Assembly (NCBI RefSeq): GCF_023715155.1
Contig: NZ_JAMBNQ010000013.1
Span: 47,877-111,876, forward strand
Length of the DNA: 64,000 bases
Reading direction: 5' to 3'
DNA from: Neobacillus mesonae
GTDB lineage: Bacteria > Bacillota > Bacilli > Bacillales > Cytobacillaceae
Shown here: piece by piece, positions 1-8,078 of the stretch
Layout of the letters: the number at the start of each line of letters is the position of its first letter
Position numbering within the stretch: position 1 is the first letter of the stretch
The notes under the pieces: generated by a model
The model's input: only the letters and a program-made list of their open reading frames with translations
The model's database searches: none
Told to the model about the DNA's origin: nothing
Translations under genes and position numbers: made by a program

Positions 1-110
1 CATACAAATTTAATCACACTGTCATAGTTTTTAAGTTAGCTGTAATAGTCTGTTAAAGTTTATCCTCTATGATTGTAAGGAGTAGTCAAAACAACTAGAG
101 GTGTTCAGCA

Positions 111-212
111 ATGAAAAAGTTAAAAGCGATCCTTTGTTTTCTTCGCCGATATCATAAATATGATTATTATACACATCAGTGTATTGATTGTGGTAAGAAA
201 AGCGGAATTTAG
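111..212 (+). CDS. small hypothetical protein, 33 aa, CxxC motif
   Basis: ATG is preceded at good distance by GAGGTG. The peptide is basic at the N-terminus (MKKLKAILCFLRR) and ends with CIDCGKKSGI, a half zinc-knuckle. No family is recognised. It could be a genuine micro-protein, because the ribosome-binding site is good and the CxxCGK ending resembles zinc-ribbon tails, but 33 codons is short enough for chance. No neighbouring gene gives context. Confidence 0.35.
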   Translation: MKKLKAILCFLRRYHKYDYYTHQCIDCGKKSGI

Positions 213-366
213 CAACTTCAGATAAGTCAAAGAAATCTTGTTTAATATGATAAATACCTCAATAGGGGAAACAGGTTTGGGGGGCCGCCTTATGACAGTC
301 CTGGCTATTCCTGACTTTCCTTCTTCTTCATGAAAAACTTTTCTCAAAAAAATCATCACCCGTCAG

Positions 367-570
367 TTTCGACAATTATTTTTCCCTGAAGTGATAAAAA
401 AGCTGGAATTGCAGAGGGATAAAGCATAAGTTAACTAAACGTTTGTTTGAGTGACAAATTTCTTGGTTGAAATCTGGTTCAATACCTATAGCAGCGGGAT
501 TGACGGTAAATTTAATTAAATGTTTGTTTAATTTTTTTGCGGGTAATATTGTTGGGAAATGTCGATTTTT
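367..570 (+). repeat. ~200-bp dispersed element, copy 1
   Basis: Four blocks occur in fixed order: A TTTCGACAATTATTTTT (367), B AACTAAACGTTTGTTTGAG followed by TGACAAATTT (433), C AATTAAATGTTTGTTTAA (514) and D TGTTGGGAAATGTCGA (550). Copies 2 (608) and 3 (32042) have the same order with A-B 65-66 bp and B-C 78-81 bp apart. B and C carry a near-palindrome around AACGTT like a TetR-type operator. A and D carry opposed Spo0A-box-like TTTCGACAA/TGTCGA sequences. No gene is read out of it. Confidence 0.6.
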
Positions 571-607
571 GATTTTCCGGGAAATAAAGGGACAGGAATT
601 ACTTCAA

Positions 608-800
608 TTTTCGCCAATATTCTATGCCAAATTGGAGAGGAAACGTTGATATATCACGGTTCAGATGCAAACCAACTAAACGTTTGTATGAATGACAAAA
701 TTTGCACATAAAAATGCAGTTTAGGCCACTGACGGAGGGCTTCATCAAATTTTCAACTAAACGTTTGTTTTAATGTTTGATGTGTGGACTTTGTCGAAAT
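608..800 (+). repeat. ~200-bp dispersed element, copy 2
   Basis: Block A is TTTTCGCCAATATT (608), B is AACTAAACGTTTGTATG followed by AATGACAAAATTTGC (674), C is AACTAAACGTTTGTTTT (755) and D is TGTGGACTTTGTCGAAAT (783). It lies 241 bp after copy 1, in the same orientation. Spacing between blocks matches the other copies, while sequence between blocks has diverged. Confidence 0.6.
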
Positions 801-840
801 ATTATTTTGTATATACATTGAAGAGTCTTATGATAAAAGG

Positions 841-872
841 AAAAAGCCCTCATGAAAAAGGGCTTTTTTTTT
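841..872 (-). terminator. bidirectional terminator after yjcZ-like gene
   Basis: AAGCCCT pairs with AGGGCTT around an 8-nt loop, with a T-run on the plus side and TTTTTCCTTTT on the minus side. It lies 9 nt past the stop of the YjcZ-type gene. Confidence 0.75.
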
Positions 873-880
873 GCTTCTAA

Positions 881-1036
881 TTAATAAAAGCAAGCTGCTC
901 CTACAATGATCAACAGGATGAATAATACAACGATTAAGGCAAACCAGTTGCCACCGCCAAAACCGCCGTAACCGTAACCACCACAGCCGCAGCCTCCGAA
1001 ACCACCGTAACCACCGAAACCACCATATCCAAACAT
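881..1036 (-). CDS. YjcZ family sporulation protein (51 aa)
   Basis: The N-terminal 30 residues are a Gly/Tyr/Phe-rich repeat ([15 protein letters not shown]), followed by a hydrophobic helix [20 protein letters not shown]. This is the signature of the YjcZ/CotU-like small proteins found in Bacillus spores. The ATG at 1036 is chosen because AAGGTGGA precedes it; an ATG four bases upstream opens a different, Trp/Arg-rich frame that is spurious. It sits next to a second family member and ends at its own terminator. The family is associated with sporulation, but its molecular role is not known to me. Confidence 0.85.
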   Translation of the reverse strand: MFGYGGFGGYGGFGGCGCGGYGYGGFGGGNWFALIVVLFILLIIVGAACFY

Positions 1037-1072
1037 ACATATTCCACCTTTCGTATAATTAAATTTTATTTT

Positions 1073-1174
1073 TTAATAATAACCTCCAACAAAGGCAGCT
1101 CCCACAATAATGAGAAGGATAAACAAGACAACAATTAAGGCAAAGCCTGCACCTGCTCCAGCAAAGCCATCCAT
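1073..1174 (-). CDS. YjcZ family sporulation protein (33 aa)
   Basis: The peptide starts [20 protein letters not shown], continues LIIVGAAFVGG and ends in YY. It is a minimal YjcZ-type protein: a short Gly-rich head and one membrane-spanning helix nearly identical to that of the neighbour at 881-1036, so the two arose by duplication. AAAAGGAGG precedes the ATG. An out-of-frame ATG five bases upstream is ignored. Expression during sporulation is expected from the family. Confidence 0.85.
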   Translation of the reverse strand: MDGFAGAGAGFALIVVLFILLIIVGAAFVGGYY

Positions 1175-1479
1175 GACATATACCTCCTTTTCATCTGAAT
1201 ACTGTATCTTATGTAAAAAGGTTAAAATTCGAATGGGCTTTTGTTGATGTTTATTTGAGGATAAAATTTACGGCTGCCTTCTTAATTTTGTGGACGAAGG
1301 AAAAACCCATGATATTAGTGGATTTCAGACACTTACAAATAAATGTAAATTTTATGATGAAGCGAAGAGTTAACCATGCAGCATGCTCAGTGAGAATGAA
1401 TATTTGAAGAAATAAAAAGTAAGAGGAGATTCCATTCTTTTTACAGAAATAGAAGACTGTAGTATCTGCGCATTGCCAA
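1175..1479. other. intergenic region, nothing recognised
   Basis: AT-rich sequence between the divergent-facing promoter side of the small YjcZ gene and the terminator of the next minus-strand gene. I see no convincing ORF, repeat or RNA in it. Confidence 0.5.
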
Positions 1480-1505
1480 AAAAAAAGAACCCGAAATTCG
1501 GATTC
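1480..1505 (-). terminator. terminator of the 1532-2083 gene
   Basis: GAACCCGAA and TTCGGATTC form a 9-bp stem with one unpaired base between the arms as written. On the minus strand it is followed by nine T. Confidence 0.7.
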
Positions 1506-1531
1506 CTGCCTGTTGATGTGGACACAGCAAA

Positions 1532-2083
1532 TTATGAAGCTTTTGCGGAGCTATTTTCTTCTTCTTTGTCCATAAAAGCAGCAACAATAAATGTGATAAT
1601 TTTCATCACTAAATATGGAATGATGGCGGCATAAGCAGCATAAATGAAACCGTACTTGATCCATTCCCATAAGCCTGGTCCTGCATTAAAATATTCAACG
1701 TAGTCGGCATCTTCGATTAATTCAAAAACGAGTGGAAAACATCTAGTAGCCAAAGCCCAACATCCTATCCAGAATAGGATGTTAAAGAATTTTGATGTTC
1801 CCTTACCTAAAATCATTAATAAAAATGTGATAGGAAACCCTATAAAAACATAAAGTTGGAAATCAATTGAATAAGCAACTAAAAAGTGAGTACCTAACAA
1901 AAGAGCAATGACAAGAGCAATTTCCAATATTATTTTGCCCAATGCGAAACTCATTTCTGTCTCCGTTATCCAGCGCCCGCTATCTTGGGCATATCCTCTT
2001 GAATATAATTCCTCCTCAGCTCCGTAATCGTATTCAGCCATTTCCATCAATTCATCATCAGCATACTTAGAATACTTTCCCAT
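1532..2083 (-). CDS. hypothetical membrane protein (183 aa)
   Basis: The soluble acidic N-terminus (residues 1-45, many Glu/Asp/Tyr) is followed by four or so hydrophobic segments (about 48-72, 75-95, 100-120 and 140-165) and a charged tail ending DKEEENSSAKAS. AGGGG about 10 nt upstream supports the ATG, and a terminator follows. No family is recognised. The N-terminal DDELMEMAEYDYGAEEELY stretch could be a protein-interaction segment, but this is a guess. Confidence 0.6.
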   Translation of the reverse strand: MGKYSKYADDELMEMAEYDYGAEEELYSRGYAQDSGRWITETEMSFALGKIILEIALVIALLLGTHFLVAYSIDFQLYVFIGFPITFLLMILGKGTSKFFNILFWIGCWALATRCFPLVFELIEDADYVEYFNAGPGLWEWIKYGFIYAAYAAIIPYLVMKIITFIVAAFMDKEEENSSAKAS

Positions 2084-2222
2084 TCCCTTTAATCCCCTAG
2101 TACTTTTTAATATTAATATTTTACCATATTTTTCATTTTTTTAACTAAACTCTTTATTAATCTATACTCTCCCATGCCCTTATTCAACTCACATTCCTAC
2201 AATCACCAATCGTAAGGGGGGA

Positions 2223-2234
2223 TTTTGTCGAAAA
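2223..2234 (+). promoter_or_regulatory. Spo0A box (0A box)
   Basis: TTTTGTCGAAAA is a full match to the 0A-box consensus (core TGTCGAA). It lies about 70 bp upstream of the small gene at 2306, which may therefore be under Spo0A control. Confidence 0.6.
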
Positions 2235-2305
2235 GTTCTTGAATTTGTCACAAGGAATTTAAGCTCCTTTTATCTAATTAATAAGGGTGAGATGAGGTGG
2301 TCATA

Positions 2306-2554
2306 ATGTATATCGGAGAAAAAAAGAACTTCATTTATGTTCCTTCAATCGGGTTTATTGAATGTACGGTTAGTGCTGCATGGCAAAAAGAAGATATTCT
2401 TACTGTTGATGAACAGGTCGAAAGGACAATGAACGACCCCGCTATTTTGAAGAAGCTGCAGGAAATGCATCCAGGATGTGAGATCGTTCAGGACGGAAAC
2501 CGCTGGGATGTGATTCCGAAGAAGGATCCATATGATGAGGATGGTTTGGATTAG
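2306..2554 (+). CDS. hypothetical small acidic protein (82 aa)
   Basis: ATG at 2306 is chosen because GAGGTGG lies 5 nt before it; a GTG at 2297 sits inside that ribosome-binding site. The protein is soluble, begins MYIGEKKNFIYVPSIGF and ends in an acidic DPYDEDGLD tail. No domain is recognised. A Spo0A box lies upstream and a strong terminator follows, so it is a single-gene unit. Confidence 0.6.
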   Translation: MYIGEKKNFIYVPSIGFIECTVSAAWQKEDILTVDEQVERTMNDPAILKKLQEMHPGCEIVQDGNRWDVIPKKDPYDEDGLD

Positions 2555-2579
2555 AATTTTATAGCTTTATCGATATCAA

Positions 2580-2617
2580 CCAAAATGGAGGATAGCCTTC
2601 ATTTTGGTTTTTTATTT
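2580..2617 (+). terminator. rho-independent terminator
   Basis: CCAAAATG and CATTTTGG form an 8-bp stem followed by GG-free TTTTTTATTT. It lies 25 nt past the stop of the 82-aa gene. Confidence 0.85.
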
Positions 2618-2673
2618 CTGTTCAGATTGATTTCTATCTTTTTTACTAGAGAGCAGCCGAGAATAAGTACAGT

Positions 2674-3017
2674 GGTAAAAAGAAGCAGGTTCTTTTTACC
2701 GTGTAAGCCATGGGAATCAGCTTGGCGGTAAATAGTAATGGGTTTTATTTACCGGAAGTCCATGAAAAATAGCTCCTATGAGAAAAAGGAAGGGTTTCTA
2801 TTTACCAGAAACCCATAATATATGCCTTAGTGGTAAAAAGAGAAACGTTCTATTGACCCCGGAACTGTTGCATCTACTATAATGGTAAAAAGGAAAGGCC
2901 TCTATTGACCACAGACACCGTCAAGCCCTATCTTATGGTAAAAAGAAATGGTTTCTATTTACCGCGCCCCTGTTTTAAATCACTTATTTCGGTAAAAAGA
3001 AGGGCCTTCTTTTTACC
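2674..3017. repeat. hairpin array A: seven 27-nt inverted repeats, 52-54 nt period
   Basis: Units start at 2674, 2727, 2780, 2832, 2884, 2937 and 2991, each exactly 27 nt. The first is a perfect 11-bp inverted repeat, GGTAAAAAGAA, 5-nt loop, TTCTTTTTACC. Others keep GGTAAAwAGrA on the left and TTCTwTTkACC on the right, with paired changes such as GGTAAATA/TATTTACC. The 25-27 nt between units are all different. Decayed copies flank it: a right half ending at 2647 and GGCAAAAGAGCC at 3044. The array lies about 170 bp upstream of the zinc-ribbon gene at 3188. The same unit recurs at 10893-11538. Confidence 0.85.
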
Positions 3018-3187
3018 ATCAAGTCTCCTAAGAACCCCCGTCAGGCAAAAGAGCCCGTCTTTCATGTATAGATAAATCCTACCATTTAGGATCTCATGTG
3101 TAGGAAATATAAAAAGTATGTCGAATATTAGTATAGTTAGAGAATCTTATATTTAAAAATCATGTTGTAAGGGAGTGTAACCAAGGC

Positions 3188-4252
3188 GTGTCAAAGTTTT
3201 GTACCAATTGCGGCAAAGAACTGAACAGCACTGCGGCTTTTTGCACAGGCTGCGGGGCGAAAGTTGAGACTCCGCGGGATTCCGTGCCAATAGATCATCA
3301 GCCAGGGGATAATCAAAGGGATATTCAGCCGATGGAAAGGACTGTGCGGAAGCAATACAATAGAAAAAAAAGGAAAAATGCTATTATCGCTATTTTTTCA
3401 ATTATAGTGTTGGCACTGGTGGTTTTTACCGCCTATTCTATTTTGAACCCAGCCAAGGAATCTAAACGGGAGGCAGCTCCGGTTGTTTCTTCTTCAGATA
3501 AAAGTAAAAAGGCACCAGCAAAAACGGCGGAAGAGACCCCTAAAGAAACCGAAGACAATAGTGAAAAGGCCGTCATAAAACGTTATACAGAAAAGCTGAA
3601 TGCTTTAAGGATTCAGGGGGATCTTTCAGTAGGGGAATGGAAGATTACCAAGGAGAACGATCAATTATTATTGGCAGCCAACGCGATTCCTTCCAAGAAT
3701 TTAGCCCGTATGTTTGATTTGTATGATTCGGGGAATATGACGCCTTTAAAGAATTGGGCGAAAGACGTATTCTATATTGCGGAGGATTTATCAAAAGAGA
3801 CAGGTGCTGATTGGGAGATTAAAGTGGGAAATAACTGTGTTGCAGAACACCCTCAAACCCTGTCTGATTCAGATTTATCGTTTTATTCCGGCTCCTGCGG
3901 CTATTCCATTCCAGTGTTATCTGGCACAAGTGAAGATGATTTATCGTTGATTATTCAAACCAGTGTGTTCGAAATCTCTTCAGCAGAGCATGGTGAGTAC
4001 ATTATTTCGGACAGTGATAACCAAAGATTAACCCAAAGGGATATTGAGCCATTGACACTTGAACAGCTTCGGCTGGCAAGGAATGAAATTTATGCGCGTC
4101 ACGGCTATATTTTTAAATCTAAGGATTTGCAGGATTATTTTTCAAAAAAACCTTGGTACTCCCAAGATGCCTCATACAATGGCACCGATTTAAGTGAGGT
4201 GGAGAAGGCGAATGTTGAATTGATCCAGCAAAGAGAGAAGGAATTAGAGTGA
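3188..4252 (+). CDS. zinc-ribbon membrane protein with C-terminal YARHG domain (354 aa)
   Basis: Residues 4-23 are a four-cysteine zinc ribbon (C5-x2-C8, C19-x2-C22). A membrane helix spans about 65-87, then a Lys/Glu-rich linker, an extracellular region, and at about 290-345 a YARHG domain (LTLEQLRLARNEIYARHGY, then WYSQ). YARHG domains are extracellular and often linked to peptidoglycan or periplasmic proteins. The start is GTG. The gene overlaps the amidase by 4 nt, so the pair is co-translated. The topology implies a cytoplasmic zinc ribbon and an outward-facing YARHG domain. It could act as an envelope sensor; that is inference. Confidence 0.8.
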   Translation: MSKFCTNCGKELNSTAAFCTGCGAKVETPRDSVPIDHQPGDNQRDIQPMERTVRKQYNRKKRKNAIIAIFSIIVLALVVFTAYSILNPAKESKREAAPVVSSSDKSKKAPAKTAEETPKETEDNSEKAVIKRYTEKLNALRIQGDLSVGEWKITKENDQLLLAANAIPSKNLARMFDLYDSGNMTPLKNWAKDVFYIAEDLSKETGADWEIKVGNNCVAEHPQTLSDSDLSFYSGSCGYSIPVLSGTSEDDLSLIIQTSVFEISSAEHGEYIISDSDNQRLTQRDIEPLTLEQLRLARNEIYARHGYIFKSKDLQDYFSKKPWYSQDASYNGTDLSEVEKANVELIQQREKELE

Positions 4253-5136
4253 AGACGAAAACGCTCCTTATGGGAGGAGCCTTACTCCTTCTCTTGGCAG
4301 TTATTTCTGGATACTGCTATATCAGCCATGGCGAATCAAAAGAGAGGTCTCCCGTCAAAGTAAAGGAACCGAAAAAAGAGGAAGCCATAGTGCCTGGCGA
4401 AAAGGGAAATATAGAGAAAGAGACGGTAAGGGACACTAATACGGACTTACAGCAACAAAAGGTCCCTGATGCCGGAGAAAATCATTTAGAGAATATCTTA
4501 AAGAATTTTGTAGTGGTCATAGACCCGGGGCATCAGAGAAAGGCCAATTTGGGTAAAGAGCCGGTTGGTCCAGGGGCAGGGGAAATGAAAATGAAAGTAA
4601 GCGGTGGAACTTCGGGAACTGCCACTAGGAAACCGGAGTACCAGCTGACATTGGAAGCTTCCCTTGTATTGGCTGATTTGCTCGAGAAAAAAGGAGTAAA
4701 AGTTGTTTTGACAAGGACCGCCAATGATGTTAATTTAAGCAACCGCGAAAGGGCAGAAATCGCCAACCGGCATCATGCTGATTTGTTTATCCGGATTCAT
4801 GCCGATGGATCTACCAATCGAAATGTCAGGGGTCTTTCGGTACTGACCCCGTCAAATGACAGTCCCTATACAAAGGCAATATACCAAGATAGTTTACAAG
4901 CTTCCAAGTTTATTCTAAGTGAAGCGGAAAAGAACCCAGCCGTAAAGGTAAATGGGATCTCCTATAGGGGAGATCTGTCTGGTTTCAATTGGTCCAAAGT
5001 TCCTTGTACACTGGTCGAAATGGGTTTCATGAGTAACCCGGCAGAAGACCGAAATCTTTCTGACCCGGTCTACCTTCAAAAACTTCAGGCCAATATCGTG
5101 GACGGAATCATAAAGTATGCAGAATATAAACAGTAA
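4249..5136 (+). CDS. N-acetylmuramoyl-L-alanine amidase (Amidase_3), membrane-anchored
   Basis: Cleaves the bond between MurNAc and L-Ala in peptidoglycan. A signal-anchor helix covers residues 5-24 (LLMGGALLLLLAVISGY), then a charged linker. The Amidase_3 fold begins at about 88 (VVVIDPGH, first zinc His) and continues with the LADLLEKKGVKVVLTR strand, the LSNRERAEIANRHHADLFI segment, IRIHAD (zinc His) and LVEMGFMSN (catalytic Glu). All hallmark residues are present. The GTG start overlaps the upstream stop (GTGA). A terminator follows directly. Its pairing with a YARHG sensor-like protein suggests cell-wall remodelling or sporulation/germination work. Confidence 0.88.
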   Translation: MKTKTLLMGGALLLLLAVISGYCYISHGESKERSPVKVKEPKKEEAIVPGEKGNIEKETVRDTNTDLQQQKVPDAGENHLENILKNFVVVIDPGHQRKANLGKEPVGPGAGEMKMKVSGGTSGTATRKPEYQLTLEASLVLADLLEKKGVKVVLTRTANDVNLSNRERAEIANRHHADLFIRIHADGSTNRNVRGLSVLTPSNDSPYTKAIYQDSLQASKFILSEAEKNPAVKVNGISYRGDLSGFNWSKVPCTLVEMGFMSNPAEDRNLSDPVYLQKLQANIVDGIIKYAEYKQ

Positions 5137-5138
5137 TT

Positions 5139-5168
5139 GAGCAGGGGAATACTCTCCTGCTCTTTTTC
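5139..5168 (+). terminator. terminator after amidase gene
   Basis: GAGCAGG pairs with CCTGCTC, followed by TTTTT. It begins 2 nt past the amidase stop. Confidence 0.8.
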
Positions 5169-5305
5169 ATGCTGAAAAGCTGGGTGTTTCCAAAGGTGTG
5201 GAAAATCAGCATCAAAAGCTTTATCGAAAAATATCAAAAAATGTAACCGATTTATATCAAACAAACTAAAAAAATACACAATTTAGCTATAATTTTGTCA
5301 TTTTT

Positions 5306-5314
5306 TGTTATAAT
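5306..5314 (+). promoter_or_regulatory. extended -10 promoter element
   Basis: TGTTATAAT is a perfect extended -10 (TGn plus TATAAT), 83 nt upstream of the ATG at 5397. No good -35 is visible at 17 bp, which fits an extended -10 promoter. Confidence 0.5.
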
Positions 5315-5396
5315 ATAGTACTTGTGAAGGGTAACGGTTAGAGATATATAGTCAAAAAAACCTATGCTTTTTAATACATATAAAGGGGGAGTAAAA

Positions 5397-5711
5397 ATGA
5401 AAGCAGTATTAAAAAACTCTGGAGGTTTAACAAAAGAGGTTAAGGTTGGTTTTAGCTGGACCACATTCTTCTTTGGCTTCTTACCAGCGTTATTTCGTGG
5501 AGATTTGAAGTGGGCTGTGATCATGCTGGTGATTGAAGGGGTGTTAGGCTCATTTACACTTGGAATTGGAGCTTGGATAAGCGGTGTTGTCTTTTCCTTT
5601 GTCTATAACAAGATATATATAAAGGAATTGATTGAAAAAGGTTACTTTCCAGCAAATGAAGAGTCTAGAATGCTATTAGAAAATAATCAAATTCTTTCTA
5701 GAACTGCCTAA
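5397..5711 (+). CDS. small membrane protein, DUF2628/HrgC-like (104 aa)
   Basis: ATG at 5397 follows GGGGGAG; a longer reading from 5364 lacks a ribosome-binding site. The sequence KVGFSWTTFFFGFLPALFRGDLKW followed by two hydrophobic helices, then NKIYIKELIEKGY, resembles the DUF2628/HrgC group of small two- to three-helix membrane proteins. Function is unknown. It has its own promoter and a hairpin terminator, so it is a separate unit inside the zinc-ribbon cluster. Confidence 0.65.
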   Translation: MKAVLKNSGGLTKEVKVGFSWTTFFFGFLPALFRGDLKWAVIMLVIEGVLGSFTLGIGAWISGVVFSFVYNKIYIKELIEKGYFPANEESRMLLENNQILSRTA

Positions 5712-5713
5712 TC

Positions 5714-5762
5714 CAAAGGGCTGGTCAAAACAGAGAAAGTTCTGTTTCGTCAGTCCTTTCAT
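5714..5762 (+). terminator. terminator after DUF2628-like gene
   Basis: AAAGGGCTG...AAACAGA pairs with TCTGTTT...CAGTCCTTT in a long interrupted stem, followed by CATTTTGG. The T-run is weak. Confidence 0.55.
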
Positions 5763-5891
5763 TTTGGATATGGGTCATTTACGTCTACGTCCTGGATCGA
5801 ATAGATGAAACGTAAAAACAGAACCATTTTGATAGGGATAAATGCCTGTCTTATCGTAAAATTATTAATCTTGTATTGGAGGAAGATACCT

Positions 5892-6383
5892 GTGAGTGAT
5901 TTACAAACAAAGCTGGGTGGCGGCTTAAATAAAATTCAAGATTCATTTCAGCAGGGAAAACAAAAATTGCAGACAGTCCAGGAAATGAGTCAGTTTAAAA
6001 AGGAGATTCAGGATATTTCCGAATCCAGAAGCAGCTTGATTCTTAGGCTTGGAGAAGAGGCTTATCGAAAAATTCGCACGGGTGAATTACAAGATTCGAA
6101 GCTTCGCGAATTTACAGCGGATATTGCAAAACTGGACAGCCAAATCTATCAAGCGCAAAAAGCACTCGACTCATTAAATCAAAAAGGAGCAACAAAGACA
6201 TGTTCTAACTGTGGCGGGACAATTGACCGCGAGGACAAATTTTGTGGATTTTGCGGGCAAAAGCAAGAAACGCCGGCTTCTAGCAATGATCAAACAGAGC
6301 TTATTTCATGCCCGGCATGTGAAGAACAAATTCCTGCCAATGGGAGCTTCTGTCCTTGCTGCGGAAGCCGTTTAGCATTGTAG
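5892..6383 (+). CDS. double zinc-ribbon protein with N-terminal coiled coil (163 aa)
   Basis: The GTG at 5892 is preceded by GGAGG at ideal distance; an in-frame ATG at 5805 has none. Residues 1-105 are helical and Gln/Lys-rich (QTKLGGGLNKIQDSFQQGK onwards), likely a coiled coil. Two zinc ribbons follow: C-SN-C...C-GF-C and C-PA-C...C-PC-C. No membrane segment is seen from this start. It begins a run of zinc-ribbon genes (5892, 6396, 8079), with 12 nt to the next. Such proteins commonly pair with membrane partners that carry matching ribbons; a scaffold role is inference. Confidence 0.75.
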   Translation: MSDLQTKLGGGLNKIQDSFQQGKQKLQTVQEMSQFKKEIQDISESRSSLILRLGEEAYRKIRTGELQDSKLREFTADIAKLDSQIYQAQKALDSLNQKGATKTCSNCGGTIDREDKFCGFCGQKQETPASSNDQTELISCPACEEQIPANGSFCPCCGSRLAL

Positions 6384-6395
6384 GGGGGAAAGGAA

Positions 6396-8018
6396 ATGTA
6401 TTGTAAAACCTGTGGAGCAGAGAACTCAGAATCTGCCAATTATTGTATGAATGATGGGGCTTTATTAAAAAGCCATACAGTTAAATTTAGGAAAAAGGCG
6501 CAAAGCTCTGCGTATTGTTCAAGCTGCGGCGAAACTATTTCTTCCCTGGAAAACTATTGTCAAAACTGTGGGGAAAGTCTTATTACATATGGACAAGAAA
6601 AAGGGATCGTTTCTAAATTAACCCTGGAACCTGTGAAAGAAGCCTCCCCTAAAGTAACGCTTGGGAAGCTTCCATCTTTTCAATTGCAGCACATAAAAAG
6701 TGTGGTCATTCCAGCACTATTAGCCATTATTGTGGTGTTTGCTTTATCGTTTTTTGCGTTGAAATCTTCTGAACGTGTTTACACTGGTTTGATGGAAGAT
6801 GCCATGCAAGAGAGTGATTTTGGTCAATATTTAGGGGCGGAAGGTCAATCAATGATTGGGAAAGTAGTTGGTGTCACAGATATTTTTATGATGTCTAACT
6901 TACAGAATCCAAACATAACGGTCAAGGCATCTGGAGATATATCATTTGGCGGACAGGAGAGTATTTCCGTTGATTTACTAGCCAAAAACGGATTGTTGAT
7001 TTATTTGCTATTTCCTTTTATTGGTCTTTTGGCTGCAGGGATTTATGCAGGACGGAAAACAAGAGGGCTTGATTTGCCGAATCGATTAGTGGATGCGGCG
7101 GGGATTGCTATTATTTATTCGATTTTTAGCACGATTATTTCCCTTTTCGCTGGATTTTCGTACCATACGAATTTACATCAAATGGGCATGAGCCTTTCCC
7201 TTGAAATGAATACGCATTATTCGTTTTTCAAAACGTTTTTGATTACCCTGCTTATTGGGTTTGTATTTAGCAGTTTTGGTATTTTATTTTCTACCAATTT
7301 TAAAAGAATAACCGGACATCTTTCAAAAATGGTTCCATTCGGAGAAGCGATCCATCAGGCGATTGCCGTACCGATTCGCGGGATTCTGATTTTATTTGTC
7401 CTGTTTTTTGTTTATTTCATGAGTTTGATTGCAAAGTTTAAAGAACAGTTGGGGTTTGAAATAGAAGGCACTCCATTGGCTGGTCTTTTGGATAAGAGTT
7501 ATACGATTATCACGGGGCTGTCTCTTCAGTTTGGAACGTATTTGTGGAATCTATTGAATTTCTCTTCTCTGACTTTCACCGGCCAGGAAGACCAGGACAA
7601 GGGGACCATTTCTTATCATGTTTTTACAGGCATCCATGGAAGCGGGGAAGATGTGGAATCGGATCTAGAAGACATCGCAGCGTTCATCACATCTTATGAC
7701 ATTGGGGTTTATGCCAAGTTTGCTTTAGTGATTCCGATTGTTTTATTAATCTGGGCAGGCATCCGGATTGCCAGCCAGCCAAATGTAATGAAAAGTTTAG
7801 TTGTTTTTAGCGGCTTGTATGCTGTTATTATGATGGTGATTGCCTCATTCGCCGATGTTGGATTTTCTTTTACAAGCAAAGAAAGCACGGATGATCCCTA
7901 TTCCTTTTCTATGATGCTTGGATTTTCACCATTTAGTACATTGATTTGCAGTTTTATTTTTTCCTTTGTCCTGGCATATGCCGGAACCTGGATAAATAGA
8001 CTCCGGGTGAAAAATTAA
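6396..8018 (+). CDS. zinc-ribbon polytopic membrane protein (540 aa)
   Basis: Two zinc ribbons lie at the N-terminus: residues 3-21 (C-KT-C, then C-MN-D, so the fourth ligand is Asp) and about 42-60 (C-SS-C...C-QN-C). A helix follows at about 105-125, an outside loop of about 75 residues, then some six to seven hydrophobic segments to the end. A second large hydrophilic loop at about 390-440 contains DVESDLEDIAAFI. GGGGGAAAGGA precedes the ATG. No transporter family is recognised. It is clearly part of the same unit as the TcaA-like gene downstream. Confidence 0.75.
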   Translation: MYCKTCGAENSESANYCMNDGALLKSHTVKFRKKAQSSAYCSSCGETISSLENYCQNCGESLITYGQEKGIVSKLTLEPVKEASPKVTLGKLPSFQLQHIKSVVIPALLAIIVVFALSFFALKSSERVYTGLMEDAMQESDFGQYLGAEGQSMIGKVVGVTDIFMMSNLQNPNITVKASGDISFGGQESISVDLLAKNGLLIYLLFPFIGLLAAGIYAGRKTRGLDLPNRLVDAAGIAIIYSIFSTIISLFAGFSYHTNLHQMGMSLSLEMNTHYSFFKTFLITLLIGFVFSSFGILFSTNFKRITGHLSKMVPFGEAIHQAIAVPIRGILILFVLFFVYFMSLIAKFKEQLGFEIEGTPLAGLLDKSYTIITGLSLQFGTYLWNLLNFSSLTFTGQEDQDKGTISYHVFTGIHGSGEDVESDLEDIAAFITSYDIGVYAKFALVIPIVLLIWAGIRIASQPNVMKSLVVFSGLYAVIMMVIASFADVGFSFTSKESTDDPYSFSMMLGFSPFSTLICSFIFSFVLAYAGTWINRLRVKN

Positions 8019-8078
8019 ATCTAGTTTTCATTGATAGACAGGTTTTCAACGTAGCAGAATGAAGGAAGTGTAAACAGC

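Noticed and set aside
828..1040. Trp/Arg-rich 70-aa frame
   Set aside because: It is the out-of-frame shadow of the YjcZ-type gene at 881-1036 and starts 4 nt upstream of the real ATG.
2674..3017. CRISPR array
   Set aside because: Regular 27-nt repeats with about 26-nt unique linkers look CRISPR-like, but the repeats differ from one another, are complete inverted repeats, and no cas gene is in the window; array B duplicates its linkers, which CRISPR spacers do not do.
5805..5891. N-terminal extension of the double zinc-ribbon protein with a membrane helix
   Set aside because: ATG 5805 has no ribosome-binding site, while GTG 5892 has GGAGG at ideal spacing.
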